NCBI RefSeq assembly: GCF_031845375.1
Contig: NZ_JAVREK010000006.1
Coordinates: 124,001 to 188,000 of the forward strand
Reading direction: 5' to 3'
DNA: 64,000 nt
From: Streptomonospora wellingtoniae
Lineage (GTDB): Bacteria > Actinomycetota > Actinomycetes > Streptosporangiales > Streptosporangiaceae
Position numbers and translations under genes: made by a program. The notes below the pieces were generated by a model. It worked only from the letters and a program-made list of their open reading frames with translations. It ran no database searches and was not told the DNA's origin. This document shows positions 52,780-60,887 of the stretch, piece by piece (position 1 is the first letter of the stretch; each line of letters starts with the position of its first letter).

Positions 52780-55062
52780 CTACGGCACCGCGGGCACCCC
52801 GGGACGGTCGGAGCCCGCGCCGCGGCCCGCACGGTACTGCCAGCCCAGCACTGCACCGCCGACGACCAGCCCGAACAAGTCGCTTTCCCAGCCCGAGTGC
52901 AGCATCGCCAGCCCGGCCGCGACCACCAGCAGGCGCAGTGCCCAGTGCAGCCGGGTGTTGACGAAACCCACGACCGCGACGCCGACCAGCCACACTCCCA
53001 GCAGCGACGTCGCGACGGCCCAGGTGCCCGTCAGCCACGTCACGTCCTGTAGCAGCAGCTCCGGGGAGAACACGAACATGTAGGGCACCAGGAACCCCGA
53101 GACCGCGATGCGCACGGCGTGCCCGCCGGTGCGCAGCGGATTGCCGCCCGAGATGCCCGCGGCGGCGTAGGCCGCCAGGCACACCGGCGGTGTGATGTCG
53201 GCCATCACCCCGAAGTAGTACACGAACATGTGCGCCATCAGCAGCACCGCGACCGTGTTGTCCCCGACCCCCGGCTCCAGGATCGCCATGATCGCCGGAG
53301 CCGCCAGGGTGGCGGTGATGACGTAGTTCGCCGTGGTCGGCACGCCGATGCCCAGGATCAGGCAGGCCAGCATCGTCAGCACCAGCGTGCACAGCAGCAG
53401 CACCGTCGTGGCGGGGAACACCTCGAAGGTGACGAGCTGCACGCCGGGCGCCAGGACGTTCTCGGCCAACCCCACCAGGCCGTCGCTGAGCTTCTGCCCC
53501 AGGCCCGTCAGCGTGATCACTCCGGCGATCATGCCGGCCGCCGCGCAGGCCATGATGATCGGCAGCGCCACACGCGCCGCGTCGACCAGCCCGTCCAGCA
53601 GGGTCCACAGCGTCAGCCGGTCCTCCATGCCCCGCCAGCGCCGCAGCGCGAACATCACGATCTGCGTGAGCAGGTTGACCGCCACGGTCAGCCCGATCGC
53701 GCCCATCGCCGAGAAGATCGGCGAGTAGCCCATCGACAGCAGCGCGAACAGCCCGATGATCGGGACCAGCAGGTAGCCCCGGGTGGCCATCAGCAGCCGC
53801 ACGTTCGGCAGCACGGAGCGCGGCATCCCGCGGATGCCCATGCGCTTGGCGTCGTAGTGCACCACGACGAACTGCGCGACGAAGAACAGCACCGCCGGAA
53901 TGATCGCCGCCTGCAGGATCTGCAGGTAGGGGATGCCCGTGAACTCGATCATGATGAACGCCGCGGCGCCCATGATCGGCGGCGCGATCTGCCCGCCGGT
54001 CGAGGACGCCGCCTCCACCGCGCCCGCGTAGTTGGCCGGATACCCCGACCGCTTCATCATCGGGATGGTGAAGGCGCCGTTGCTGACGGTGTTGGCCACC
54101 GAGCTTCCGGTGATCGTTCCCGAGAACGCGCTGGTGACGATGCCGACCTTGGCCGTACCGCCCGTCGCGCCGCCGGTCAGCCCCAGCGCCAGGTCGGTGA
54201 AGAACCGCTCCATGCCCGTGCGGGTCAGCATCGCCGCGAAGACCAGGAACAGGAAGATGAACGTCGAGGAGATGCCCAGCGGAGTGCCGAACACCCCCTC
54301 GGTTCCCACGAACAGCTCGACGACGATCCGGTCGATCGAGTAGCCCGAGTGGTGCAGGAACCCCGGCAGGAACGGGCCGTAGAACGCGTAGGCCACCATC
54401 AGCCCCGACAGCACCACCAGCGCCGCGCCCAGCGTCCGCTGCGCCGCAACCAGCACCAGCAGGATGCCCACCGTGCCGACCGCCACCTGGTCCGGCGCGA
54501 TGATCCCCTGCGTCCGCACGATGTCCTCGTAGAACACGAACAGGTACAGCCCCGAGCCCGTGCCCAGCAGCGCCAGCACCACGTCGGCCGCCGGAACCCC
54601 CATCGGGCGCAGCGGCACGTAGCGCGACGCCTGCACGAGGGCCAGCACCGCCGCGGCCGGGGCCAGCACGTACCAGTCGGCGATGCCCTCGACGACGATG
54701 TAGACGATGGTCGCGACTCCGCCGGCCGTCAGCGCCCAGCCGTACCACTGCTGCCGCCGGGTCTCCTGCGGCGAGTGCGGGTACAGCAGGAACACCATGC
54801 CCAGCCCCAGCGCCAGGTGGAACGAGCGCTGCTGCAGCCCCGGGAACGTACCGAAATAGCCGGTGTAGAGGTGGAACAGGCTCAACGCGAGCCCCGCACC
54901 GAAGACGATCCAGCGCCACAGGGGGCGCATGTCGCGCCGGGTGCCCGCCGTCTCGGCTGCGACGTTGTGCTGCTCTAACTCGGCGACCGCCTTCTGCGCC
55001 TCGATGTCGCTGAAGTCGGCGCCCTCGCCCGCCGGTGCGGCCGACCGGGAGTCGCTCGTCAT
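52780..55062 (-). CDS. TRAP transporter fused permease (DctQ-DctM, TAXI type)
   Basis: 760 residues from ATG 55062 (GGGGATAGGG upstream). About 80 soluble residues with a short coiled-coil (DIEAQKAVAELEQHNVAAE) are followed by a 4-helix DctQ-like part and a DctM part of about 12 helices. The DctM half contains GTAKVGIVTSAFSGTITGSS, ANTVSNGAFTIPMMKRSGYP, STGGQIAPPIMGAAAFIM and LGIGVPTTANYVITATLAAP, typical of the 4TM/12TM fusion used with TAXI binding proteins. It imports a small carboxylate-like compound driven by an ion gradient. The TAXI subunit gene and DUF1850 gene precede it in the same operon. Confidence 0.93.
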   Translation of the reverse strand: MTSDSRSAAPAGEGADFSDIEAQKAVAELEQHNVAAETAGTRRDMRPLWRWIVFGAGLALSLFHLYTGYFGTFPGLQQRSFHLALGLGMVFLLYPHSPQETRRQQWYGWALTAGGVATIVYIVVEGIADWYVLAPAAAVLALVQASRYVPLRPMGVPAADVVLALLGTGSGLYLFVFYEDIVRTQGIIAPDQVAVGTVGILLVLVAAQRTLGAALVVLSGLMVAYAFYGPFLPGFLHHSGYSIDRIVVELFVGTEGVFGTPLGISSTFIFLFLVFAAMLTRTGMERFFTDLALGLTGGATGGTAKVGIVTSAFSGTITGSSVANTVSNGAFTIPMMKRSGYPANYAGAVEAASSTGGQIAPPIMGAAAFIMIEFTGIPYLQILQAAIIPAVLFFVAQFVVVHYDAKRMGIRGMPRSVLPNVRLLMATRGYLLVPIIGLFALLSMGYSPIFSAMGAIGLTVAVNLLTQIVMFALRRWRGMEDRLTLWTLLDGLVDAARVALPIIMACAAAGMIAGVITLTGLGQKLSDGLVGLAENVLAPGVQLVTFEVFPATTVLLLCTLVLTMLACLILGIGVPTTANYVITATLAAPAIMAILEPGVGDNTVAVLLMAHMFVYYFGVMADITPPVCLAAYAAAGISGGNPLRTGGHAVRIAVSGFLVPYMFVFSPELLLQDVTWLTGTWAVATSLLGVWLVGVAVVGFVNTRLHWALRLLVVAAGLAMLHSGWESDLFGLVVGGAVLGWQYRAGRGAGSDRPGVPAVP

Positions 55063-55130
55063 CGCCCTATCCCCTTGCATCCACGTCGTCGTCCGTCGGG
55101 CGGCCGTCCTGCCGGTCCGCACCGCCGCGA

Positions 55131-55685
55131 TCAGGGCCGGCCCCGCGACCCGCCCTGCACGCCCAGTTCCACCCGTGTGCCGTACTCGGCGACGTCCAGC
55201 AGGCGCACCCGCCCGTCGCCGGGGAACAGCAGCACCTGGCCGGAGTGCGTGCTGTTGACCATCAGCTGCACCGTCCCCAGCGGCCGCCCGTGGTGCAGCA
55301 CCCGGTAGCCGTCGTCCTCGCGCAGGAACGTGGTGGTCGTCGAACCGATGTGCTCGGGCCCCACCGGGAGGTTCGCCCCGAAGGTGTCGAACCGCATCTC
55401 CTCCATGAGCAGCCGGCCCCCGGTCCCGACGGAGAACACCTCCTCCACCGGGCGCTTGCTCACCGAATGGGTGTAGCGCAGCGTCACCCGGTCGCCCGCG
55501 GCCACCGGCCGGGAGGCGGCCACGCGGCCGCGGTCGACGTCGGTCACCGTGAACCGCAGGCGGCGCCCTGCCGCCGGCTCCGGGGCCGCGAGCCCGCCGA
55601 GCAGGCCCGCCGCCAGGACAGCGCCGCCCGCGCGCAGGGCGCGGCGGCGCGCGAGCCCCTGCCCGCGCGCCGCCGCCTGCTGCAC
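55131..55685 (-). CDS. DUF1850 protein
   Basis: 184 residues from GTG 55685, just after the TAXI stop; the open frame upstream overlaps the TAXI gene and is not credible. An N-terminal signal-like stretch (ALRAGGAVLAAGLLGGLAAP) is followed by the DUF1850 domain: VTLRYTHSVSKRPVEEVFSV, EMRFDTFGANLP, VLHHGRPLGTVQLMVNSTHS. DUF1850 proteins are regularly encoded between TAXI and fused TRAP permease genes; their role is unknown, but this linkage makes a transport-related function likely. Extracytoplasmic location is predicted. Confidence 0.88.
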   Translation of the reverse strand: MQQAAARGQGLARRRALRAGGAVLAAGLLGGLAAPEPAAGRRLRFTVTDVDRGRVAASRPVAAGDRVTLRYTHSVSKRPVEEVFSVGTGGRLLMEEMRFDTFGANLPVGPEHIGSTTTTFLREDDGYRVLHHGRPLGTVQLMVNSTHSGQVLLFPGDGRVRLLDVAEYGTRVELGVQGGSRGRP

Positions 55686-55704
55686 GTCGGGCGGCTCGCC
55701 GGCG

Positions 55705-56694
55705 CTAGCCGAGGGCGCCCTCTTCCTCGTAGTAGCGCTTCGCACCCGGGTGGAAGTCGACGGCGCCCTGTCCGTCGACCGCGGTCTCCAGCTTGACCTG
55801 GCTGCCGACGTCGTGCCCGATCTCGTCGGCACGCTCGTACATCTCCTTCACCAGGTTGTAGGCCGTCTCCTCGTCCAGGTCGGCCGTGGTGTAGAGCGTC
55901 GCCCAGTTGGTGACGGTCTCGGCCGGCTCGTCCTGGCCGCTGTAGGTGCCCCCCTCGATCGTCAGCGGGCTGTAGCTGGGGTTGTCCGAGGTGAGCGTCT
56001 CGAGGCCGTCGCCGGTGATGTCGACCAGCTGTACGTCGGTGGAGGTGGCGACCTGCTCGATGCTGCCGGCCGGCAGGGCCAGGATCGCGAACGCCGCGTC
56101 GGTCTGGCCGTCGCTGAGCTTGGTCGAGGCCTCCTCGAAAGTGCTGTTGAAGACCTCGATGTCGTCGAGGCTCATCCCGTACGCCTCGAGGATCTGCTCC
56201 GCGGCCACCGCCGTCCCGCTGCCGGGCGGGCCGATGTCCACCCGCTTGCCCTTGAGGTCCTCGATCGTCTCGATGCCCGAGTCGGCCGAGGCGACGATCT
56301 GCAGCACCTCGGGGTAGACGTTGCCCAGCATGCGCACGTCGCCGGGGTTGGACAGCGGCTCGTCTGCGAAGTCCGCCTCACCGTCGACCGCGTTGGCGGC
56401 GACCCCGTTGATCGCCATGACCAGTTCGTTCTCTCCCTGGTCGAGCAGGCGCATGTTCTCCACCGACGCACCGCTGGACTGGGTGCTGACGTTGACGCCC
56501 TCGATGTTGTCCGACCAGATCTTGGCCATCTCGGCACCGAGGGGATAGTAGGTCCCGCCCGTGCTGCCGGTGGCCATGGTGAGCTCGCCGCCTGCGCCCG
56601 TGTCGCCGACACCGCAGCCCGCGAGCGCGATGACCCCTGCGGCCGCGGCCGCGGTTGCAGCCGCCAGCCGACCGGTCCGAAGTCCCGTCCTCAT
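55705..56694 (-). CDS. TAXI family TRAP transporter solute-binding lipoprotein
   Basis: 329 residues from ATG 56694 with GGAGGA 8 nt upstream. Lipoprotein signal with VIALAGC, C27 being the lipidation site. The mature protein is of the TAXI class: LTMATGSTGGTYYPLGAEMA, VSTQSSGASVENMRLLDQGE, GKRVDIGPPGSGTAVAAEQI, and a late YNLVKEMYERADEIGHD. It captures the substrate, perhaps glutamate or another carboxylate as suggested for some TAXI members. First gene of a three-gene operon with DUF1850 and the fused permease. Confidence 0.93.
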   Translation of the reverse strand: MRTGLRTGRLAAATAAAAAGVIALAGCGVGDTGAGGELTMATGSTGGTYYPLGAEMAKIWSDNIEGVNVSTQSSGASVENMRLLDQGENELVMAINGVAANAVDGEADFADEPLSNPGDVRMLGNVYPEVLQIVASADSGIETIEDLKGKRVDIGPPGSGTAVAAEQILEAYGMSLDDIEVFNSTFEEASTKLSDGQTDAAFAILALPAGSIEQVATSTDVQLVDITGDGLETLTSDNPSYSPLTIEGGTYSGQDEPAETVTNWATLYTTADLDEETAYNLVKEMYERADEIGHDVGSQVKLETAVDGQGAVDFHPGAKRYYEEEGALG

Positions 56695-57023
56695 TGCGCG
56701 AGTCCTCCTCGAAGAGTGCGCTGCGGCGGTGCTGTAGCACCGGCGCGCGCCACTGAAGTGCCTAGCGTGGTTACCCGCCTTGAACATTGGCTGGACTATA
56801 GACAGCGCGGTGACACGCCGTCGCGCACGGCGGATTACAAGTAGGGAACGAATGGCAACGAATGGCCCGCCCACGCCCCCGACCTCCGCAGTCACCCGCC
56901 TCCGCGCCCCGCGCAGCACGCGGGCGCTCGTCCCGAATCCGCCCGTCCTACTGCACAGATGACCGCATACCACTAAGGTCGACATGTCATTCCTTAGAGC
57001 CCCCTTGAGTGCGAAGTGTCCCC
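56695..57023. other. Divergent intergenic region TAXI / S9 peptidase
   Basis: 329 bp with no credible gene. It holds a 9-bp direct repeat AACGAATGG at 56847-56855 and 56857-56865 and a TAAGGT hexamer (56973-56978) that may be the -10 of the peptidase gene. On the reverse strand TATAGT near 56803-56798 is a possible -10 for the transporter operon. Confidence 0.4.
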
Positions 57024-59207
57024 ATGACCGACCGCGTGACGGCCCCCTACGGCGCCTGGCCATCGCCGATCGCTGCGAGTGACGTCGCCCGAGGAGAACG
57101 CCGACTGGGCCACCCCAGCGTCGCGGGCGACGAGATCTGGTGGGAGGAGTCCCGCCCCGACGAGGGCGGGCGGACCACCGTCATGCACCGCGACTCCGAA
57201 GGCGCGCTCACTGAACTCCTCGGGCCCGAATGGGACGCGGGCACGCGCGTCCACGAGTACGGCGGGCGCTCGTTCCTGCCTGTGCCGCGGCGCGGCGACA
57301 AGGCGATCACCCGCTACGGCATCGTGTTCGCCAACCGCGTCGACCAGCGGCTCTACCTGCTCGCTGAGGGCGCCGCCGCGCCGGTGCCGATCACCCCCGA
57401 ACCCGAGGCCCCCAGCGGGCTGCGCTACGCCGACCCCGCCCTCGGCGCCGACGGCGAAAGCCTGGTCTGCGTCCAGGAGCGCTTCCCCGCCCCCGACGCC
57501 GCGGGCCAGGACGCGCACAAGACCCGCCCCGTCCGCTCGGTCGTGTCGATACCGCTGTCCGGCAGCGCCGCCGAAGACCCCGGCGCCGTGACCGAACTGG
57601 TCTCCGGCGCCGACTTTTACGCCGCCCCCTCACCCGCACCCGACGGGCGGCACCTGGCCTGGATCTCCTGGAACCACCCGCGCATGCCCTGGGACGGCAC
57701 CGAGCTGCGCGTAGGCCTCCTCCACGCCGACGGTCCCGTCACCGACGCCTACACCCTCAAGGGCGGTGTCGCCGAGTCCGTTCTCTCCCCGCTCTGGCGC
57801 GACTCCACCACCCTGGCGTTCCTCTCCGACTGGTCGGGCTGGTGGAACCTTTACGAGATCGGTCTGACCGGCCCGGCCATCGCGCTCTATCCCGCCGAGG
57901 AGGAGTTCACCCACGGCTTCTCCCTCGGAATGCAGCCCTACCGGCGCCTCGACGATGGCCGCCTGGTCGCCCTGCACGGCCACGCCGACCTCACCCCGAG
58001 CGTCTATGACCCCGACACCGCCGAACTCTCCCCGCTCGAGACCGGGCTGGAGAGCTGGCAGACACTCAGCAGCGACGGTGCGACCGTCGTGGGCCTGGCA
58101 GCGGGCACGCACACACCCCAGAGCCTCGTCCGGCTGGACATCGGCTCCGGACGCACCGAAGTCCTGCGGCGCTCCCGGGAGGACCTGCCCGAGGCAGGCT
58201 ACCTGCCCACGCCCCGCACCACCGAGTTCAGCGGCCGCTACGGCGGCACCGTGCACGCCGCCGTCTACCCGCCCGCCCACCCCGGCGCCGACGGCGAGGG
58301 TCCGGCACCCTACGTGGTGTGGGTGCACGGCGGCCCCGTCGCCAAGGCGCTCGGCTCACTCGACCTCGCCAAGGCCTACTTCACCAGCCGCGGGATCGGG
58401 GTCGTCGACGTCAACCACGGCGGCTCCATCGGGTTCGGGCGCACCTACCGCGAACGGCTCCACGGCCAGTGGGGCGTCGTCGACGTCGAGGACGCCACCG
58501 CCGCCGCCCGAGCCCTGGTCGAGGAAGGCGTCGCCGACCCCGAACGCCTGGCCGTGCGCGGCGGCAGCGCCGGGGGGCTCACCACGCTGCTCGCGCTCTG
58601 CGGCGACACCTTCGCCTGCGGGACCTCGTCGTGGGGCGTCACCGACCTGCTGCGACTGGCCGCCGAGACCCACGACTTCGAGTCGCGCTACCTGGACGGG
58701 CTCGTGGGTCCGCTGCCCGGCTACGCGGCCACCTACCGAGAGCGCTCCCCCATCAACCGCGTGGCCGACCTCGCCGCGCCCGTGCTGATCCTGCAGGGCA
58801 CCGACGACCCCGTCGTCCCGCCCACCCAGGCCCGCGCCCTGGCGTCCGGACTGGCCGAGCGGTCGATCCGGCACGCCCTGCTGGAGTTCGACGGCGAAGG
58901 CCACGGCCTGCGCTCGGCCGCCAACCAGCAGCGCGCTCTGGAGGCCGAACTGGCCTTCTACGGCGAGGTGTTCGGCTTCACCCCGCCCGGCGTGCCCCCG
59001 ATCGAGCTGGTCGCCGACCGCGCGGCCGAGGACCGCCGGGCCGACGGCGGCGACCGGCCCGACGCGGCGGCCGAGTCCAGCGCCGACGGGTCCGGCGAGC
59101 AAGGCGAGGCCGACGCCGACCTGGTCGCCGAACCGCTCCCCCCGCTGGACGGGCACGGCGGCGCCGAGAACCGCCCCGCCGGCGAACAGGCCGGGCGCCG
59201 GGCCTAG
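57024..59207 (+). CDS. S9 family prolyl oligopeptidase-like serine peptidase
   Basis: 727 residues from ATG 57024. An N-terminal beta-propeller region (PSVAGDEIWWEESRPDEGGR to residue about 380) is followed by an alpha/beta-hydrolase domain. Catalytic triad: S515 in RGGSAGGLT, D594 or D595 in LILQGTDDPVVPP and H627 in GEGHGL. VVWVHGGPVAKALG is the oxyanion region. The family cleaves short peptides, often after proline or aromatic residues, in the cytoplasm. The last 60 residues after GVPPIELVADRA are acidic, Gly/Ala-rich and probably disordered, unlike most relatives. Confidence 0.92.
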   Translation: MTDRVTAPYGAWPSPIAASDVARGERRLGHPSVAGDEIWWEESRPDEGGRTTVMHRDSEGALTELLGPEWDAGTRVHEYGGRSFLPVPRRGDKAITRYGIVFANRVDQRLYLLAEGAAAPVPITPEPEAPSGLRYADPALGADGESLVCVQERFPAPDAAGQDAHKTRPVRSVVSIPLSGSAAEDPGAVTELVSGADFYAAPSPAPDGRHLAWISWNHPRMPWDGTELRVGLLHADGPVTDAYTLKGGVAESVLSPLWRDSTTLAFLSDWSGWWNLYEIGLTGPAIALYPAEEEFTHGFSLGMQPYRRLDDGRLVALHGHADLTPSVYDPDTAELSPLETGLESWQTLSSDGATVVGLAAGTHTPQSLVRLDIGSGRTEVLRRSREDLPEAGYLPTPRTTEFSGRYGGTVHAAVYPPAHPGADGEGPAPYVVWVHGGPVAKALGSLDLAKAYFTSRGIGVVDVNHGGSIGFGRTYRERLHGQWGVVDVEDATAAARALVEEGVADPERLAVRGGSAGGLTTLLALCGDTFACGTSSWGVTDLLRLAAETHDFESRYLDGLVGPLPGYAATYRERSPINRVADLAAPVLILQGTDDPVVPPTQARALASGLAERSIRHALLEFDGEGHGLRSAANQQRALEAELAFYGEVFGFTPPGVPPIELVADRAAEDRRADGGDRPDAAAESSADGSGEQGEADADLVAEPLPPLDGHGGAENRPAGEQAGRRA

Positions 59208-59694
59208 GCACAGCTCGGGCGCGCGGCGCCGATGCCGGCTTCCCGAATCCCGTCGATCTTGTAGCTATCGTGAAGTAAAACGATTTACAGTGACGATAGC
59301 TACAAGATCGATGTCCGAATCCACGGGAAGCACTGCCAACGCCGTCCTCTCCGCCCGCCCCCGCCCGGCACATCCAGCTCTTGCGGCCGCCCTGCCCCGT
59401 CCGTAGCCTCTCCAGTGCCGTCGCGGCGCCCCTCGTCGCAGGACGGCTGGGAATTGCGCGGTGAACGGCTCCGCGGCCCCGCCACAGCCCTCGGCGGAGC
59501 CGCGGGGCCGACACGGGCGATGACCCCCACCTCCGTGCGGAGGAGCGTCCGCTCGGACCGCGGCACCCCGCACACGCCCTATCCTCCCCATTGCGGCCGC
59601 CGTGCCCCGCATAGTCCGCCGACCGCGCCCGCCCGACCCGCGCCCGCCCGACCCGGGCCCGTGAACCGGTCCAACGGCAGGAAAGGAACGCGCG
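59208..59694. other. Intergenic region holding palindromic element copy 4
   Basis: 487 bp between the peptidase and GNAT genes. Apart from the palindrome (59251-59313), nothing convincing was seen. The 380 bp after it keep frames open only because of GC content. Confidence 0.5.
59251..59313. repeat. Interspersed palindromic element, copy 4
   Basis: Arms 59251-59270 and 59294-59313 pair in 19 of 20 positions. The centre is inverted relative to copies 2 and 3 and contains a perfect GTAAA-ACGA-TTTAC hairpin. The second base pair differs from copy 1 (GGAAA/TTTCC) in both strands, a compensatory change. CCGAATCC occurs on both flanks. Unlike the others it lies between genes in the same direction. 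Confidence 0.9.
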
Positions 59695-60216
59695 ATGCCC
59701 GCCACACGGCTCCTGGCCGCCGAGGACGCGCCGGAACTGGCCGAGCTCCTACAGCGCAACCGCGCGTTCCTCGCACCCTGGGAACCGGTCCGCGACGACT
59801 CCTACTTCACCGCCGACGTCCAGCGCGCCCGACTCGAATACGCCCTCACGCAGCACGCCGCGGGGCGCCTGCTCCCGTTGGCCGTCCTCGACGACACCGG
59901 CCGCATCGCCGGCCAGGTCACCGTCAACGACATCGTCCGCGGCGCCTTCCAGTCGGCCCCCATCGGCTACTGGGTCGCTGAAGCCCACAACGGCCGCGGA
60001 CTGGCCACTAAAGCCGTCGCCGAAACCGTGCAGACCGCCTTCGCCGACCTCGGCCTGCACCGCGTCGAAGCCGCGACCCTGCCGCACAACACCGCGTCGC
60101 AGCGCGTACTGCTGCGCAACGGCTTCACCACCTACGGCAGGGCACCGCAGTACCTGCACATCGCCGGTAGCTGGCGGGAGCACATCCTCTACCAGGCGAT
60201 CAACCCCGATACGTAG
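59695..60216 (+). CDS. GNAT N-acetyltransferase (RimJ/RimL-like)
   Basis: 173 residues from ATG 59695 with GAAAGGA upstream. GNAT motifs: RNRAFLAPWEPVRDDSYFTA, RIAGQVTVNDIVRGAFQSA, IGYWVAEAHNGRGLATKAVA with the acetyl-CoA loop, and AATLPHNTASQRVLLRNGF. The order and W-V-A-E-A-H-N-G-R-G pattern match the RimJ-type ribosomal-protein acetyltransferase group, which acetylates N-terminal amines; the true substrate is unknown. Confidence 0.9.
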   Translation: MPATRLLAAEDAPELAELLQRNRAFLAPWEPVRDDSYFTADVQRARLEYALTQHAAGRLLPLAVLDDTGRIAGQVTVNDIVRGAFQSAPIGYWVAEAHNGRGLATKAVAETVQTAFADLGLHRVEAATLPHNTASQRVLLRNGFTTYGRAPQYLHIAGSWREHILYQAINPDT

Positions 60217-60299
60217 CATGGGCCCGACCGGGCTCTGCGCACTTCGGAAGCGGCGGACCGTCCGGAACCTGCCTACTGTGCGGCACCGCCCTCGCGCCG

Positions 60300-60887
60300 C
60301 TACTCCGCCTCGGGTTCGGGCAGGTCCAGCGCGGCGCCTTCGGCCTCCAACTCCTCGCGGACCACCCGGTAGGCCAGACCCGCCGAGTAGCCCTTGCGCG
60401 CCAGCATGGCCAGCGCACGGCGCGCCCGCGCGGCGGAGTCGTGCATGCGCGAGCCCGCCAGTTTTCGCCGCGCCAGCCGCCGCGCGGTCTCCTCCTCCTG
60501 GTCGGGACTCAACTCTTCGACGGCGTCGCGCACCGTGTCCTCGTCCACCCCGCGCCGCCGCAGCTCGGCCGCCAGCGCCTTGCGCCCCAGACCGCGCCCG
60601 GCATGGCGGGAGTCGACCCATGCGTCGGCGAAGGCGGCGTCGTCGATCAGCCCGACCTCGCTGAACCGCCCCAGCACCGACTCGGCTACATCGTCGTCGA
60701 CGCCTCGCCGCCGCAGCGCCTGGGCGAGCTGGGCCCGCGTGCGCGGAGCCGAGGTCAGCAGGCGCAGGCAGATGCCGCGCGCCCGTGCCTCGGGGTCCTC
60801 GCCGTCAGCGGACCCGCCTGCCCGGGCGCCGGGTTCGAGCGCGTCGGTGTCAGTGTCGCTGTCGAAGGGCTCGTGCGTGTCAGGCAT
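60300..60887 (-). CDS. recX: Recombination regulator RecX
   Basis: 195 residues from ATG 60887, overlapping the recA stop by 8 bp (ATGCCTGA). Three-helix repeats: ARGICLRLLTSAPRTRAQLA, GRFSEVGLIDDAAFADAWVD, GRKALAAELRRRGVDEDTVR, and a C-terminal block ALAMLARKGYSAGLAYRVVR. It binds RecA filaments and limits their activity. Cotranscription with recA is clear from the overlap; an acidic 40-residue N-terminal extension is present. Confidence 0.94.
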   Translation of the reverse strand: MPDTHEPFDSDTDTDALEPGARAGGSADGEDPEARARGICLRLLTSAPRTRAQLAQALRRRGVDDDVAESVLGRFSEVGLIDDAAFADAWVDSRHAGRGLGRKALAAELRRRGVDEDTVRDAVEELSPDQEEETARRLARRKLAGSRMHDSAARARRALAMLARKGYSAGLAYRVVREELEAEGAALDLPEPEAE

